64,000 nucleotides of DNA from contig CM046307.1 in the NCBI GenBank assembly GCA_025267735.1, forward strand, positions 1-64,000. Direction: 5' to 3'. The DNA comes from Mactra quadrangularis (lineage: Eukaryota > Mollusca > Bivalvia > Venerida > Mactridae). Shown here one piece after another: positions 62,943 to 64,000 of the stretch. Every line of letters starts with the position of its first letter. The first letter of the stretch is position 1. A model generated the notes under the pieces. That model had not been told where the DNA came from and did not search any database. It was given only the letters and a program-made list of their open reading frames with translations. The translations under genes were made by a program, and so were the position numbers.

Positions 62943-63451
62943 AAAAGAAAAGACTTAGAAGCTTAAGCATGTGTAAAGATAGATTTTGTATCTACATGTA
63001 CAAGGAAATTTTTATAAATTTGACTTCCGGGTTTTGTCTTCAGTATTAATGAAACAAAATACATTGACTGACGTATGACAAAACATTTTGTTGAAACTGC
63101 ATGATATCAATATCTTTGCTAAATGCAAGGGCATGGATACATATACATGTAATAAGCAATCTACATTGCGAGAATCTATTCATAAAATGAAACATGATAC
63201 ACATAGACAGATAGATAGAAAGATAAAATACCGTAAAAATAGAAAATATAACTACATGTATTGTAAGTATTGTACATTTATTGTACGAGGACATAGTCTC
63301 ATCTATCAAGCTTTAAGATAACATGACAAGAAAATGTAGATTTCTTTGCAATGATCCAAGCAATGATCGCTTTTTTAGTTAATTAAAACTGACAGTTTCT
63401 GCATTTTAAGTATACTTTCAGTATTTTTTATGTAATCAGATACATAGATAA
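62943..63451. other. non-coding spacer
   Basis: AT-rich, no feature recognised. Confidence 0.4.
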
Positions 63452-63904
63452 CAGAGGTGCGTTTAACAATGCGAGCGCTCGATCGAACGCTTGCTTCGCG
63501 AATTGTAAGGCTATTGAACGACTGCGAGCGCTTGCTGTAAAATCCAAGATGGCGTCAAACAGCACATTATTGAAAATAGCGGGCGGGGAAACAATTATAT
63601 GATGCTGATACACGAGATCTTTCACATTTTTATCAAATATGAATCATTATGATACAATTTACTGTATTAAATAAATTCTTTTGTATATGCATTGCGTGAA
63701 TACATTCTATGGAACAAGTAACACACACGTTTGCGTCCCAATTCAGGGATAATTTTTTGAGATAAGAGTTTATATTTTTTCAGCCGCCATCTTTGATATC
63801 TAAGCGAAACACCTCTCGAGTTGAATCGCGAGCGCGGGCGCCCGCGTTCAAAACGAGAGCGCTCGATCTCGCCCTGAGCGCTCGCATTGTTGAACGCACC
63901 TCAG
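63452..63904. mobile_element. hAT-like palindromic element with GAGCGCTC arms
   Basis: Inverted ends CAGAGGTGCGTTTAACAATG and, from the other side, CTGAGGTGCGTTCAACAATG, continuing into GCGAGCGCTC-rich arms. The CAG(R)GG-type start suggests hAT, but no 8-bp duplication is preserved. YY1-like cores face each other: AAGATGGCG at about 63547 and GCCGCCATCTT at about 63783. Confidence 0.7.
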
Positions 63905-64000
63905 GGTATCTATGTCCCGGATATAATAGATACTTCATTTAAAAAAAAAAATACTTACAATTTATAAATGCGGGAGACTATTAATTACTTACATATAATA

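Overview
The window looks like an AT-rich, repeat-dense animal genome, most likely a bivalve mollusc. The grounds are a spliced minus-strand gene with GT..AG introns, several tRNA-headed SINE families with target-site duplications, CR1/Jockey-type LINE remnants, a DIRS-type and a Ty3/gypsy-type retrotransposon, and a tandem-repeat-bearing element of the kind common in bivalves. The species is not identified, and the bivalve call rests on recollection of repeat families rather than a search. There are no bacterial operons, rRNA genes, CRISPR arrays or convincing functional tRNA genes.

Layout. 1-16032 is a non-coding 6.1-kb unit in tandem: two practically identical copies, then a truncated third copy whose first ~1.65 kb is identical and whose remainder is diverged and lacks two mobile insertions. 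16033-39341 is dominated by one minus-strand gene (at least ten exons, start codon at 39341) for a protein with an acidic segment, a GNAT acetyltransferase-like domain and coiled-coil exons. Its introns are packed with SINEs, TIR elements, a LINE fragment (26488-27574), a multi-repeat element (31901-32845) and an exact 20 x 33-bp minisatellite. 39420-42270 holds a broken LINE whose two halves face opposite ways.

42739-47565 is a structurally complete DIRS-like retrotransposon (Gag, RT/RNase H, tyrosine recombinase, inverted termini, internal complementary region) inserted in a ~41-bp satellite. A canonical A AAA AAC slippery heptamer near the end of gag puts the RT in the -1 frame. 49115-49984 is an intact single-exon gene of unknown family with a weak resemblance to ADP-ribosyltransferase folds.

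50308-61660 is a Ty3/gypsy element on the minus strand, flanked by a 4-bp TATG duplication, with a primer-binding site matching the 3' end of tRNA-Leu. Besides gag, protease and pol it carries, in the position where errantiviruses keep env, a 552-residue ORF joining two N-terminal zinc-finger-like motifs, a long acidic/serine-rich linker and a C-terminal T1/KCTD-type BTB domain. This is the most unusual object in the window. Its LTRs differ in length through internal minisatellites, and the 5' LTR carries a duplicated CRE-plus-TATA promoter core. 61661-64000 is non-coding, with a complete SINE and a hAT-like palindromic element.

Only the GNAT gene and the 49115 gene look like host protein-coding genes. 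Everything else is mobile, tandem or unassigned DNA.
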